DNA of 64,000 nt from Vicia villosa (GCF_029867415.1 NW_026705579.1:186001-250000); one strand, 5' to 3'. Counted from the first letter of the stretch, positions 27,196-38,091 are shown. Numbers and translations are program-made. Notes: generated by a model not told the origin, from the letters alone.

Positions 27196-29198
27196 ATGAT
27201 GACAAAAACATATATAAATGATATGAATTTGCGATCAGAAAGAGTAGACGGCAAAATACAAATTACACAGCTATAGCATAAGCATATGAATATGTCTCCC
27301 CCTGAGATTAACAATCTCCCCCTGAGATAAATAATCTCCCCCTGAAATAAATACTCGAAGAACTTTGATAAAAGACTTCCCTGATTATTTCGGTAGAGAC
27401 GATCATATAAGCTTCTGCCTTCAGAGAATTCATAGCTTCTGACTTCTGCTTCCATTGGACAGCTTCAGAACTTGAATTTCTTTAGATCCTTAGAACACTC
27501 ACAGCTTCTGATTCCTGCTTCCATCGTGGACAGCTTCAGAACTTGAATTTCTTTGATCTTCAGAACATTCACAGCTTCTGATTTCTGCTTCCATTCAGGA
27601 CAGCTTCAGAACTTGAATTTCTTTGATCTTCAGAACATTCACAGCTTCTGATTTCTGCTTCCATTCAGGACAGCTTCAGAACTTGAGTTTTCTGGATCTT
27701 TTAGAACATTCACATCTTCTGATTTCTGCTTCCTTCGGATAGCTTCAGAACTTTGAATGTCTACCAATCATTACTTCATGCTAGATTTGTATCAGAACAT
27801 TGTTGAATGTACCAGAGCATCATCAGAGCATCTCTACATCCTGAAATGTTACAGAACAAAAACTAAACGACAAAAGTCAGCATGAATGAGTTAGAACATA
27901 AAATGTATGTTTGAACACATTATATGTATCAGAGCCATATAGGCTGAAATAATGTATCAGGGCAAATAATGTATCAGAGCCATAACATTATATGTATCAG
28001 AGCAAATAGAATTTTGTCAGAACAGGATAGACAATGATATTCAAATTCTATTATCAGTGCTTCTGATTCATTCTTCTTTCTTGCTTCTGATCTCTGAAGC
28101 TTGACAGCACTCAGCTTGCTTCAGTTTCCAAGAGCTTATTCTTTTTACAGAATAACGCTTCTTATGGTTTTGCTTCTAGTGTTTGCTTCTGAAGATTCAC
28201 TTCACTTCTTTGTACCTGCAAAACACTTAAACCATATAGAACTTGCAGTTCTTGTTAGTGAATGTGTGGGAGCCTTTACCCAGCAACTGATAGATTTAAT
28301 CAAATCATTTATCATTTATCTTCTCCCCCTTTTTGTCATAACATCAAAAAGAATATATAAAAAGATTCAGATGCATAAAACGACAAAAGAGACATTTACT
28401 GGAATGTAAAACACAAAGAAACTTTTCATTGATAATCAAAAGATATTACAAAAAGTTCCTATGTTTAACAAGATGAAAAACATTCCTAGCAAATACAAAA
28501 AAAAGAATTTCCAAGGAGGAAATTACTACAAAAGTTAAAACAAAGAAAAAATTCAGTCAAGAAACTGAATCATAGAAGTTGAGCATATCTTCCTACAACT
28601 CAAGAAAGTCTTCTGTCTTTGGATGAAAGTTGATAACAACATCAAAGAAGGATCTGACTTGAGAGGTATTAGAAGAGCCATCCCGAGATGCACAGAGATC
28701 TGTCGCCTTTGAGTCATGGAGCTACAACAGGCTTAGGATGAACGCTAGGTTTTGAGAGAAGAAATGAAAAACGAGAGAGAGAGAGAGAGAGAAGAAAAAA
28801 AAAAACTTTAAGAGGAAAACAAAGAGATAGGAAACCAAAAACCATTTTGAAGAGTATTTAAAAGAAAATAAGGTGAAACGAATGATGACTAGCATTTAAT
28901 GTTACGTGACGTGAGGAGAGATAATAAAGACAAATGAGGTGACTAGCACAGTTACCTATGGTCGGCGTCCCTTCAACTGCACGCGCGTTTATCCATGAAT
29001 AGTAACGACAGGTTTACCATCCCGAGACAAAACGTAACAGCTGTTTTGCTATAAAAGAGGTTCTGAATCAACTTAGACAATGAAACGTTAGTAATAACCG
29101 AATCATAATTTCTAAAAGAATTCAATCAGAACTTCTGACAAAAAAAATGTTCCACATTCATTTCAGAAGATACTCATACATGAGAACTTCTCATCTTC
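27196..29198 (-). other. Long 3' region of the SIRE-type element without an env-like ORF
   Basis: About 2 kb between the pol stop and the polypurine tract. SIRE-group elements often carry an extra ORF here. None is visible in this copy: the longest minus frame (27111-27455, 114 codons) runs across the LTR border and has no recognisable domain. The region is rich in 'cttctgat' steps and contains the 70-bp array, a second short array of 'aatgtatcagagc' steps (27900-28010) and a (GA)n tract at about 28773-28792. Confidence 0.6.
27436..27752 (-). repeat. Tandem array, about 70 bp x 4.5, in the SIRE 3' region
   Basis: Units start near 27436, 27505, 27575, 27645 and 27715. Each has 'cttctgatttctgcttcc', 'gacagcttcagaacttga' and 'cagaacattcacag' in the same order. 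The two central units are nearly identical, so the array was homogenised or expanded recently. Confidence 0.85.
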
Positions 29199-31166
29199 TC
29201 ATTCTGGGCATAAATCCATACTGATGTTCTTCAGAATGAACTTAAACCTATCTTCAGCCAGGGGTTTAGTAAAGATATCAGCCCATTGATGGTCTGTATC
29301 AACAAAGTTTAAAGATATAACACCCTTCTGAACATAGTCCCTTATGAAATGATGTTTAATCTCAATATGTTTAGCTTTTGAATGAAGGATAGGATTTTTA
29401 GATAAACATATAGCAGAAGTATTATCACAGAAAATAGGAATGTTACTCTCAAATATCTGATAATCTTCTAACTGACTCTTCATCCAGAGCATCTGTGTAC
29501 TACAACCAGCAGCAGCTACATATTCTGCTTCTGTCGTTGATAGAGCAATGGTTGCTTGCTTCTTGCTGTACCAGGAGATCAAATGACTTCCAAGAAATTG
29601 GCAACTTCCTGAAGTACTTTTTCTTTCAATTCTGTCTCCAGCATAGTCAGCATCGCAGAATCCTACTAAGTTGTATTCTTTAGATTTTCTGTAAACTAAA
29701 CCAACATTAGTAGTACCTTTCAGATACCTTAGAATTCTCTTAACAGCAGTTAAATGAGATTCTCTAGGATCTGATTGGAATCTAGCACACAAACAAACAC
29801 TGAATAGAATGTCAGGTCTAGAAGCAGTCAAATATAGAAGAGATCCAATCATACCTCTGTATAACTTCTGATCTACCTTCTTACTTACCTCATCCTTACC
29901 TAGGATGCATGTTGGATGCATAGGAGTTTTGGCTTCTTTGCAGTCCAGAAGATTAAACTTCTTCAGAAGTTCCTTCACATACTTGGTTTGGTGAACATAT
30001 GTTCCTTCTGATGTTTGATTTATTTGTATTCCAAGGAAATACTTGAGTTCTCCCATCATGCTCATTTCAAACTCAGCCTGCATAGACTTAGCAAACTCCT
30101 TTCCAAGTGTAGCATTAGATGTTCCGAAAATAATATCATCTACATATATTTGACAGATTGAAATATCCTTTTCAAAGGTTTTACAAAAGAGAGTAGTGTC
30201 CACTTTTCCTCTAGTGAAACCATTATCTAGAAGGAAAGAACTTAAGCGTTCATACCAAGCTCTGGGAGCCTGTTTCAATCCATACAATGATTTCTTAAGT
30301 TTAAAAACATGATTAGGAGACATAGAGTCTTCAAAACCAGGAGGTTGATGGACATAAACTTCTTCATCTATATAACCATTTAAGAAGGCACTCTTAACAT
30401 CCATCTGATAGAGAGTGATGTTATGTTGAGTGGCAAAAGAAATTAATAGACGAATAGACTCTAACCTGGCTACTGGTGCAAAGGTTTCTGTATAGTCAAT
30501 CCCTTCTTGCTGACTATAGCCCTGAGCCACCAGTCTGGCTTTGTTCCTTACCACTTCACCTTTCTCACTGAGCTTGTTTCTGAAGACCCATTTTGTACCA
30601 ATTATATTGAATCCATCTGGTCTAGGAACAAGATCCCAAACATCATTCCTTGTAAACTGATTCAGTTCTTCTTGCATAGCAATTATCCAGTCTGGATCTT
30701 CTAGAGCATGATCAACAGAAGTTGGCTCGATCAAAGATACAAGACCTAATTGACAGTCTGCATTGTTCTTAAGGAATGCTCTTGTTCTGATTGGATCATC
30801 CTTCTTTCCAAGAGTGACATCTTCTGAATGACCGGAGATGAGTCTGGATGATCTTCTGACAGATGGTTCTTCAGAAATGCTTAGATTGTCCAGAGAAGCT
30901 GACACTTGATCTTCAGATTCTTTGCTTCTGAGAAGCTCTGCTTCTGATGCATTGCTTCTTGGCTCAACAACTTCTGATATGTCGATATCATAACCTGCAA
31001 AATTATCAACCTGCTTTGGTTTTTCAGAACCAAGCTTATCATCAAACCTGATATTGATTGATTCTTCCACAATCAATGTTTCAGTATTGTATACTCTGTA
31101 GCCTTTTGAGCGTTCAGAATATCCAAGAAGGAAACATTTTTGAGCTTTGGAAATCAAACTTACCAA
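29199..31166 (-). CDS. Copia pol: end of integrase, reverse transcriptase and RNase H
   Basis: 655 codons open from 31166 to the stop at 29199. The N-terminal stretch 'KAQKCFLLGYSERSKGYRVY' is the C-terminal part of the integrase region. The RVT_2-type reverse transcriptase follows ('KWVFRNKLSEKGEVVRNKAR', 'ETFAPVARLESIRLLI') with an intact catalytic YVDD at 30135-30146. The C-terminal RNase H of the Ty1/copia type has 'GFCDADYAGD', 'STTEAEYVA' and 'HIEIKHHFIRD'. It acts in cDNA synthesis inside cytoplasmic particles. It lies one frame off the preceding protease-integrase frame because of one extra base in a T-run near 31150. The nominal start codon is therefore not a real translation start; the segment belongs to a polyprotein. 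Confidence 0.9.
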   Translation of the reverse strand: MVSLISKAQKCFLLGYSERSKGYRVYNTETLIVEESINIRFDDKLGSEKPKQVDNFAGYDIDISEVVEPRSNASEAELLRSKESEDQVSASLDNLSISEEPSVRRSSRLISGHSEDVTLGKKDDPIRTRAFLKNNADCQLGLVSLIEPTSVDHALEDPDWIIAMQEELNQFTRNDVWDLVPRPDGFNIIGTKWVFRNKLSEKGEVVRNKARLVAQGYSQQEGIDYTETFAPVARLESIRLLISFATQHNITLYQMDVKSAFLNGYIDEEVYVHQPPGFEDSMSPNHVFKLKKSLYGLKQAPRAWYERLSSFLLDNGFTRGKVDTTLFCKTFEKDISICQIYVDDIIFGTSNATLGKEFAKSMQAEFEMSMMGELKYFLGIQINQTSEGTYVHQTKYVKELLKKFNLLDCKEAKTPMHPTCILGKDEVSKKVDQKLYRGMIGSLLYLTASRPDILFSVCLCARFQSDPRESHLTAVKRILRYLKGTTNVGLVYRKSKEYNLVGFCDADYAGDRIERKSTSGSCQFLGSHLISWYSKKQATIALSTTEAEYVAAAGCSTQMLWMKSQLEDYQIFESNIPIFCDNTSAICLSKNPILHSKAKHIEIKHHFIRDYVQKGVISLNFVDTDHQWADIFTKPLAEDRFKFILKNISMDLCPE

Positions 31167-32334
31167 GATGATCTTTAGTGTTCAGAATAAAACATACACA
31201 TCCAAAAGGATGGAAATATGAAATGTTGGGCTTTTTATTCTTCCACAATTCATAGGGAGTCTTATTTAGAATAGGTCTGATAGAGATTCTATTCTGAATA
31301 TAGCATGCAGTGTTTATTGCTTCTGCCCAGAAATGCTTAGCCATATTGGTTTCATTGATCATGGTTCTGGCCATTTCTTGCAGAGTCCTATTCTTTCGTT
31401 CTACAACCCCATTTTGCTGTGGAGTTCTAGGACAAGAGAAATCATGGGCAATACCATTTTCTTTGAAGAACTCTTCAAAGGATCTGTTCTCAAATTCACC
31501 ACCATGATCACTTCTGACCTTTATGATTTTACACTCTTTTTCAGATTGAATCTGAATGCAGAAATCAAAGAACACTGAATGAGTCTCATCCTTGTGTTTC
31601 AAGAATTTTACCCACGTCCAGCGACTATAATCATCTACGATGACTAATCCATATTTCTTTCCTCTGACAGATGCTGTTTTGACTGGTCCAAACAGATCAA
31701 TGTGCAAGAGTTCTAATGGCCTTGAGGTAGAAACAACATTCTTAGACTTGAATGCAGGTTTGGAGAACTTGCCCTTCTGACATGCTTCACAAAGAGCATC
31801 TGATTTGAATTTCAGATTAGGAAGTCCTCTGACAAGATTCAGTTTGTTAATCTGAGAGATCTTTCTCAAACTAGCATGACCTAATCTCCTGTGCCAGACC
31901 CACTGCTCTTCAGAAACAGACATAAGACAAGTCACCTTCTGACTCATAAGATCTTGCAGATCTGTCTTATAGATGTTATTCTTCCTCTTGCCTGTAAATA
32001 GGATTGAGCCATCCTTCTGATTTACAGCCTTGCAAGACTTTTGATTAAAGATTATATCATAACCATTGTCACTTAATTGACTGATAGATAAGAGGTTATG
32101 AGTTAATCCTTCTACAAGAAGTACATTAGAAATGGAAGGAGAGTTACCAGACTTTATAGTTCCAGAGCCAATTATCTTGCCCTTCTGATCTCCTCCAAAC
32201 TTGACTTCTCCTCCAGACTTAAGCACCAGGTCTTGGAACATAGACCTTCTTCCTGTCATGTGTCGTGAGCATCCAGAGTCCAGGTACCATGACATGTTGT
32301 GCTTTGTCCTTCTCGCAGCCAAGGATATCTGCAA
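31114..32334 (-). CDS. Copia pol: protease and integrase
   Basis: Frame of 406 codons. Aspartic protease signature 'WYLDSGCSRHMTG' (DSG at 32272-32280), then the GAG_pre-integrase zinc-binding part ('WHRRLGHASLRKI', 'CEACQKGKF'), then the integrase core with all three acidic positions visible: 'HIDLFGP', 'VRSDHGGEF' and 'QQNGVVERKN'. It overlaps the end of gag by 116 bp in another frame. After 'LGKFD' the frame is lost, where the RT frame begins. Protease matures the polyprotein and integrase inserts the cDNA. Whether the gag-protease shift is a mutation or a lineage-specific +1 recoding site cannot be told here; a mutation is simpler. Confidence 0.9.
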   Translation of the reverse strand: MQISLAARRTKHNMSWYLDSGCSRHMTGRRSMFQDLVLKSGGEVKFGGDQKGKIIGSGTIKSGNSPSISNVLLVEGLTHNLLSISQLSDNGYDIIFNQKSCKAVNQKDGSILFTGKRKNNIYKTDLQDLMSQKVTCLMSVSEEQWVWHRRLGHASLRKISQINKLNLVRGLPNLKFKSDALCEACQKGKFSKPAFKSKNVVSTSRPLELLHIDLFGPVKTASVRGKKYGLVIVDDYSRWTWVKFLKHKDETHSVFFDFCIQIQSEKECKIIKVRSDHGGEFENRSFEEFFKENGIAHDFSCPRTPQQNGVVERKNRTLQEMARTMINETNMAKHFWAEAINTACYIQNRISIRPILNKTPYELWKNKKPNISYFHPFGCVCFILNTKDHLGKFDFQSSKMFPSWIF

Positions 32335-34132
32335 TAGGAATAATCTTATCCTTAGGTACCCACATTTTCTTGGGTCCTTTCTTGTTAGATTTTCTCAAGT
32401 TCTGATTGAACTTGGGTTTGACATTATAAGCAATAGGAGGAACAGCATGATAATTCTTAATATGAGTTTCATGATATTTCCTAGGTTGTGTCACATGCTT
32501 CTTGGTGTGTGTTATGTGAAAACTTTGTGCATGTGAAGTGTGCCTAATATCATGAGAGTGGCCATACTTGAACTGATCATACAATGGCTTGTATGTGAGT
32601 TTCATTTCATCAACAGGTTCAAGTTTGTATGGGGTTTCACCCTCATAACCAATGCCAACTCTTTTGTTTCCAGACACGGCATATATCATAGAAGCTAGCT
32701 GACTTCTGCCAATACTTCTAGATAAGAACTTCCTGAAACTTAAATCATATTCTTTCAGAATATGGTTTAGACTGGGAGTGGATTTTTCTGAATCAGAAGG
32801 AGATCCAACATTATTGGATAATTTTAAAAGTTTTTCTTTTAATTCAGAATTCTCCAACTCAAGCTTCTTTGTTTCAAATTCAAATTGCTTTTTCAGCTTT
32901 TTGTATTTGAGACTAATCTGAGACTTGAGTTCCAGAAGTTCAGTTAGACCGGAAACTAACTCATCTCTAGTAAGTTCAGAAAATACCTCTTCAGAATCTG
33001 ATTCTGATGTAGATTCTGATCCGTCATCTTCTGTCGCCATCAGCGCACAGTTGGCCTGCTCATCTTCTGAATCATCTTCTGACTCATCCCAGGTTGCCAT
33101 AAGACCTTTCTTCTTATGAAACTTCTTCTTGGGACTTTCCTTCTGAAGATTTGGACATTCACTCTTGTAGTGTCCAGGCTCATTGCATTCATAGCACATG
33201 ACCTTCTTTTTGTCAAATCTTCTTTCATCAGATGATTCTCCACGTTCAAATTTCCTTGAACTTCTGAAGCCTCTGAACTTCCTTTGCTTGGTCTTCCAGA
33301 GTTGATTTAGCCTTCTGGAGATCAGGGACAGTTCATCTTCTTCTTCAGATTCTGATTCTTCAGGATCTTCTTCTTTGGCCTGAAAAGCGTTAGTGCATTT
33401 CTTGATATTAGATTTTAATGCAATAGACTTACCTTTCTTTTGAGGCTCATTTGCATCCAGCTCAATTTCATGGCTTCTCAAGGCACTGATAAGCTCTTCC
33501 AGAGAAACTTCATTCAGATTCTTCGCAATCTTGAATGCAGTCACCATCGGACCCCATCTTCTGGGTAAGCTTCTGATGATCTTCTTTACATGATCAGCCT
33601 TGGTGTATCCTTTGTCAAGAACTCTCAATCCAGCAGTCAGAGTTTGAAATCTTGAAAACATCTTTTCAATGTCTTCATCATCCTCCATCTTGAAGGCTTC
33701 ATACTTCTGGATTAAGGCTAGAGCTTTAGTCTCCTTGACTTGAGCATTTCCTTCATGAGTCATTTTCAAGGACTCATATATATCATAGGCTGTTTCCCTG
33801 TTTGATATTTTCTCATACTCAACATGAGAAATAGCATTCAGCAAAACAGTTCTGCATTTATGATGATTCCTGAAATGCTTCTTTTGATCATCATTCATTT
33901 CTTGCCTTGTCAGCTTTACGCCTCTGGCATTTACCGGATGTTTGTAACCATCCATCAGAAGATCCCATAGATCACCATCTAGACCAAGAAAGTAACTTTC
34001 CAGTTTATCTTTCCAGTATTCAAAGTTTTCACCCTCAAATACCGGCGGTCTTGTATAACCATTGTTACCGTTGTATTGCTCAGCAGAGCCAGATGTAGAT
34101 GCAGGTGGATTTGTCGGAGTTTCACCAGCCAT
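32219..34132 (-). CDS. Copia gag of the SIRE-type element
   Basis: 637 codons from ATG 34130-34132, about 87 bp inside the primer site, to the stop at 32219. The N-terminal half is the UBN2/DUF4219-like capsid region ('FEGENFEYWKDKLESYFLG', 'LPRRWGPMVTAFKIAKNL'). An acidic serine-rich stretch follows ('EEDPEESESEEEDE'). A CCHC knuckle C-X2-C-X4-H-X4-C ('CYECNEPGHYKSEC') sits near residues 311-324, then a lysine-rich segment and a coiled-coil-like region ('LKKQFEFETKKLELE'). Gag forms the particle and binds the RNA. The frame is open throughout. Its last 35-40 codons overlap the protease frame and probably are read out of frame. Confidence 0.9.
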   Translation of the reverse strand: MAGETPTNPPASTSGSAEQYNGNNGYTRPPVFEGENFEYWKDKLESYFLGLDGDLWDLLMDGYKHPVNARGVKLTRQEMNDDQKKHFRNHHKCRTVLLNAISHVEYEKISNRETAYDIYESLKMTHEGNAQVKETKALALIQKYEAFKMEDDEDIEKMFSRFQTLTAGLRVLDKGYTKADHVKKIIRSLPRRWGPMVTAFKIAKNLNEVSLEELISALRSHEIELDANEPQKKGKSIALKSNIKKCTNAFQAKEEDPEESESEEEDELSLISRRLNQLWKTKQRKFRGFRSSRKFERGESSDERRFDKKKVMCYECNEPGHYKSECPNLQKESPKKKFHKKKGLMATWDESEDDSEDEQANCALMATEDDGSESTSESDSEEVFSELTRDELVSGLTELLELKSQISLKYKKLKKQFEFETKKLELENSELKEKLLKLSNNVGSPSDSEKSTPSLNHILKEYDLSFRKFLSRSIGRSQLASMIYAVSGNKRVGIGYEGETPYKLEPVDEMKLTYKPLYDQFKYGHSHDIRHTSHAQSFHITHTKKHVTQPRKYHETHIKNYHAVPPIAYNVKPKFNQNLRKSNKKGPKKMWVPKDKIIPIADILGCEKDKAQHVMVPGLWMLTTHDRKKVYVPRPGA

Positions 34133-34202
34133 CTTTTAAATGAAGCGTTTTTCTCTTCCTGAATCTTTTCTAAACACGGTTAAGTGCTTGCACCTTAGAA
34201 CC

Positions 34203-34219
34203 GGCGCTCTGATGCCAAT
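34203..34219 (-). other. Primer-binding site region of the SIRE-type element
   Basis: The minus strand reads ATTGGCATCAGAGCGCC immediately after the 5' LTR. TGGCATCAGAGC differs at one base from the usual initiator tRNA-Met site TGGTATCAGAGC. Confidence 0.75.
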
Positions 34220-35479
34220 TGAAGGATAGAAAAACACTTAGAAAGGGGGGGATTGAATAAGTGTGACTTTAAATCTTGGACGATAAAAATAAATTGCACA
34301 ATTATTTTTATCCTGGTTCGCTGTTAATGAAGCTACTCCAGTCCACCCCCGCAGAGATGATTTACCTCAACCTGAGGATTTAATCCACTAATCGCACGGA
34401 TTACAATGGTTCTCCACTTAGTCCACGACTAAGTCTTCCAGAGTATACAGATCACAACTTGATCACTCCAGGAACACTGCTTAGACAACTGCTAAGACTT
34501 TTCTAGAGTCTACTGATCAACACGATCACTCTAGGCTTAGTTCACTCCTAAGACTTCCCTAGAGTATTCTGATCAACCTGATCACTCTAGTTACAAACTG
34601 CTCAGCCAACTGCTAAGACTTCCTAGAGTATACTGATCACACGATCACTCTAGTTCCTTACAACTTAATGTAATTCTAAGAGTATTACAAATGCTTCTTA
34701 AAAGCGATAATCACAACTGTGATATTTCTCTTAATCGTTTAAGCTTAATCTCACTAATATATTACAACAGCAATGTAGTGAGCTTTGATGAAGATGAAGA
34801 TTCTGAGTTTAGATTTGAATAGCGTTTCAGCAAGTTAATGTGAGCGTTTTTGGTGTAGAATCGTTAACCTTGCTTCTCATCAGAACTTCATATTTATAGG
34901 CGTTGAGAAGATGACCGTTGAGTGCATTTAATGCTTTGCGTGTTCCGTACAGCATTGCATTTAATGTTATACGCTTTTGTCAACTACCTCGAGCCTTGTT
35001 CACGCTGTGTCTACTGACGTTGCCTTTAGTAGCTTTAACGTTCCTTTTGTCAGTCAGCGTAGTCTGCCACCTGTACTTCCTTCTGATCTGATGTTTGTGA
35101 ATACGACGTTTGAATATCATCAGAGTCAAACAGCTTGGTGCATAGCATCTTCTGATCTTCTGATCTTGAAGTGCTTCTGTTGCGTGATACCATCTTCTGA
35201 TCTTCAGTGCTTCTGATCTCATGTTCTTCTGATGCTTCCATAGACCCATGTTCTGATTCTGCTTCGACCATCTTCTGATGTCTTGCCAGACCATGTTCTG
35301 ATGTTGCATGCTGAACCATTTGAGACACAACTTCTGAGCGCTGAATTATGCGTACTCTTTATATATTTCCTGAAAGGGAAATTGCATTGGATTAGAGTAC
35401 CATATTATCTTAAGCAAAATTCATATTATTGTTATCATCAAAACTAAGATAATTGATAAGAACAAATCTTGTTCTAACA
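34220..35479 (-). repeat. SIRE-type copia 5' LTR
   Basis: 1260 bp, near-identical partner of 25921-27180. TATAAATAT on the minus strand lies at 34890-34898. It contains the same frames as the other LTR (34977-35216, 34980-35330), which are DNA repeats rather than genes. Confidence 0.9.
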
Positions 35480-35826
35480 CGGTTATATTAATCCACGCGG
35501 ATACATCACCAAAATTGCCACTCAGGCGTTCATAATCACACAACACACATATACTGTCAAAACATACTTGATTAACAAATATCATTTCACAAAATACATT
35601 TATGAAAAATCATTCAACCACCAACACACCCCCTTTTATCATAAAGCATACTCAATAAGCTTCATAACGCTTCAAACGGCGCGTAGAAACGACCTACGGT
35701 TCAAAAGATACAACAAAACGAAGTTTGGAAAAACAAAATATTGCACTGGCCGCTTAGCGGGTCGCTCAGCGAACATTCCAGTGGCAAAATGAAAAAAATG
35801 CAAGAAGCTCCACTTAGCGGGTCGCT

Positions 35827-36280
35827 CACAATTAATGAAGAGATATAGGTCTCTATTTATAGGATTTATGCTTGGGACTAATGGAGGTTTGGAGTTAGGC
35901 TTGGTAAATGAAATTAGGTTTGGTAAATGAATTTGGAGGCAAAAATATGATCCAATGGTGTATATGTCATCAAATAGGAGTACATCAGTTTTTCATTTAC
36001 CCTATGTATAATAGACAGTGTTTACATCGGTTTTTCCATTTAGCGGATGTAATAGATATGTTTTTACATCGGTTTTTCCGGTTGTCCGATGTAATATGTT
36101 TTCTGCTTTTAAGCGAATTCAAGTTGTTTTTCCTATTTTTGCTATAATTTTTTTTGTACCTAATTTTTCATATGAGTTTCAAATACCACACAAACCAAAG
36201 TTAGGTCGCTATTTTTCACATTTCTCCCACATCATACAAACCACATTTAGGTCACTATTTTTATATTTTTCTAACCAGTG
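35827..36280 (+). mobile_element. CACTA-like terminal region, copy 2
   Basis: Same subterminal 'tacatcggtttttcc' motifs as copy 1 (36024, 36067) and the same right end, here 'ttctaaccagtg' at 36280, one base different from copy 1. No transposase. Confidence 0.45.
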
Positions 36281-37412
36281 AATGATGTAATTTCATTGCA
36301 CCAAATAGCTAATATGCATATCTATATTCTTCAAATGAACAGTTGATTTACAAAAGTAATAATCTAGGATACATAAGTGTACAAAATTATAAGAAAGTTT
36401 ACACACGGTGGACTACTATAAAATAACAAAACAACAAATGTCCAACCATTTAAGTCCTTTCGCACACTTGAAATACCAACATGCATCCTAGAGAAGATGA
36501 GTTGTAGCTTCTGAAGACAACACCAAAATTAATCCACAACTGACACTATGCATATGGTACCAATAAACCGTGGAATTAATCCACCTGACCGATCTCCGCC
36601 TCATCGAGATACGGCCCACCGACACAAATTCCGCACAATGGGAATTATGTCCACCATCGATCCAAACATCATCGGGACCCATCACCGAATGCATATGAAT
36701 GAATGGACACACATAACATACTTAAAAACGTCACCGATCACGATGAATAACTCATCTCAACACCACATCACCAAATAAGTATGTACATGTTTCCAATACC
36801 ATTCAAATAGTCATGCATTCATCACAATCATAATAATAATCACAGCCAATTCATCACCACATCAATTACATTGTCACACACATTTCATATGCACACAATG
36901 TTCAATTCTCATCAAGTAATTAAATCGAGTTTTAAAAACAAATAAAGTCGGCCACTGCCCATATTCATCGTTCACCATATAAAACATTTAATTACTTTCA
37001 CAACGCCCAAAACAACACATAAAAAGAGTACACGGGTCAAAAGATACGTTATTTTAAAGTTTAGAAAAACTCCCGCACAGCAAGGTTCGCTTAGCGGACC
37101 ACTAGCGATGCTAGGCAGAAGCGAACTTCCTTCAGACCTCCGCTCAGCAGACCACTAGTGACGTTAGACAGAAGCTAACTAGGTCGGGTCCTCCGCTTAG
37201 CGGACCCCTCTCCGCTTAGCGGACCTGCGATTTCACAAATTCTTAAGTCTGCGACAGACCCTGCGATCTCACCTATTTTCAGTCCAAAATTGATTCTAAA
37301 CAGTATATACAGGCATACAATCATCATACATTCAATCATAAACCACCAAACATCATTTAAACTCATTATTAACCAATAGATCATGCAAATTGCATCAATT
37401 CAATCCAAACTA
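36281..37412 (+). mobile_element. Truncated Tekay-related LTR, copy 2
   Basis: Duplicate of 12510-13640 with scattered substitutions. The palindrome cluster around 37085-37225 is somewhat better preserved ('ccgcttagcgga' occurs twice). Confidence 0.45.
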
Positions 37413-37672
37413 TAACACCCTATTGAATGATGAATCAAATGATTGCACCTTTCCCATTGATTACGATTGAGATCTTGATGTGAAGGAATCTCAAGATCGC
37501 CATTGATGAATGAAAATTTGTTCTTCGCTCCTAAAGCTTTTTGCATAGATTTGCTCCATGCAAGGTAGTTAGATTCGTTGAGCTTTGGGGAGATGCAAAC
37601 CGAATTAGGTCCTTCACTAGGGTGAATGTAGTAAGGTGAATCAATGTCAGGTGGAGTAACGCGCGGAGGCAT
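37412..37672 (-). pseudogene. Copia gag N-terminal fragment, copy 2
   Basis: ATG at 37670-37672. About 85 codons of copia gag N-terminus ('SPYYIHPSEGP', 'ISPKLNESNYLAWSKSMQKA', 'WERCNHLI') before it runs into unrelated sequence and stops near 37400. Unlike copy 1 it has no internal stop codon. The family is Retrotran_gag_3-like. It is a fragment of the copia element whose LTR was the Tekay target. Confidence 0.7.
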
Positions 37673-38049
37673 GATGAACAAGCAAGAAAATCCACTGAAT
37701 TGATGAGGAAGAAGAACGAAAGCACAAGAAACAGATAAAGATCACTGTGTAAGAAGAAAATCAAGAACAAGCACAGTGAGCATGGTGAATGAGTCAAACG
37801 AAGAAGAAGATGAATGAAGTATAGATGTTTTCACTGATACTATATTATGAATTGAAAGAAAGAGTATTTGTAACACCCCAATTCTACCCAAGCATTTAGG
37901 TACTAATATCAGAGTATAAAAATTAAATTCATATAAACAATTAGGGTATTATACTTAAGGAACCACATCACAAAAGAAGACATACTCGTAAAAGATGCGT
38001 AACACAAATAATCAAAAGGAAAGATTCTCTTAAACACTTAACAGTATCA

Positions 38050-38050
<1 letters not shown>

Positions 38051-38091
<41 letters not shown>
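38051..38091. repeat. (TA)n microsatellite in Tekay right LTR
   Basis: About 20 TA units at the position homologous to the other two LTR tracts, without a MITE. Confidence 0.95.

Larger units (their letters stand above)
25921..35479 (-). mobile_element. Complete SIRE/Maximus-type copia element (9559 bp)
   Basis: Flanked by a perfect CGGTT duplication (25916-25920, 35480-35484); the empty site 'caccggttatattaat' is present in the left Tekay LTR (15415-15430). Two LTRs of 1260 bp (25921-27180, 34220-35479) start TGAAGGATAG and end TTCTAACA. By eye I see only two substitutions between them, so the insertion is recent. Order on the minus strand: 5' LTR, primer site, gag, protease-integrase, RT-RNase H, a 2 kb 3' region with tandem repeats, polypurine tract, 3' LTR. 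The pol domain order (integrase before RT) is copia. The SIRE lineage is inferred from pol and gag motifs and from the long 3' region. Two frameshifts split the coding region. Confidence 0.9.
24882..35826 (-). mobile_element. Tekay middle (5') LTR, truncated and interrupted by a SIRE-type copia
   Basis: Starts TGTAACACCCC next to the primer-binding site, follows the left LTR to 25920, is interrupted by the copia element (25921-35479), resumes with 'cggttatattaatccac' and continues to 'gcgggtcgct' at 35826. There it stops in the palindrome cluster and joins a copy of the left flanking sequence. About 850 bp of the expected LTR are missing. The frame at 25537-25779 is the same LTR-borne frame as at 15042. 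Confidence 0.85.
35827..37868. repeat. Second copy of the left flank of the Tekay complex
   Basis: Matches 11896-14096 in the same orientation: CACTA-like end (to 36280), Tekay-related LTR fragment (36281-37412), copia gag start (37412-37672), copia leader and LTR tip (to 37868). The copy lacks 157 bp relative to the first, between two 'aatgaaga' steps (11905 and 12062), so 'aattaatgaag' runs straight into 'agatatagg'. It joins the truncated Tekay LTR at 35826/35827 and precedes a complete Tekay LTR with the same GTATT flank (37864-37868). In the gag part I count roughly ten differences in 280 bp. Confidence 0.85.

Noticed and set aside
31310..31578. Plus-strand frames opposite the SIRE integrase
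   Set aside because: Antisense shadows; no independent support.
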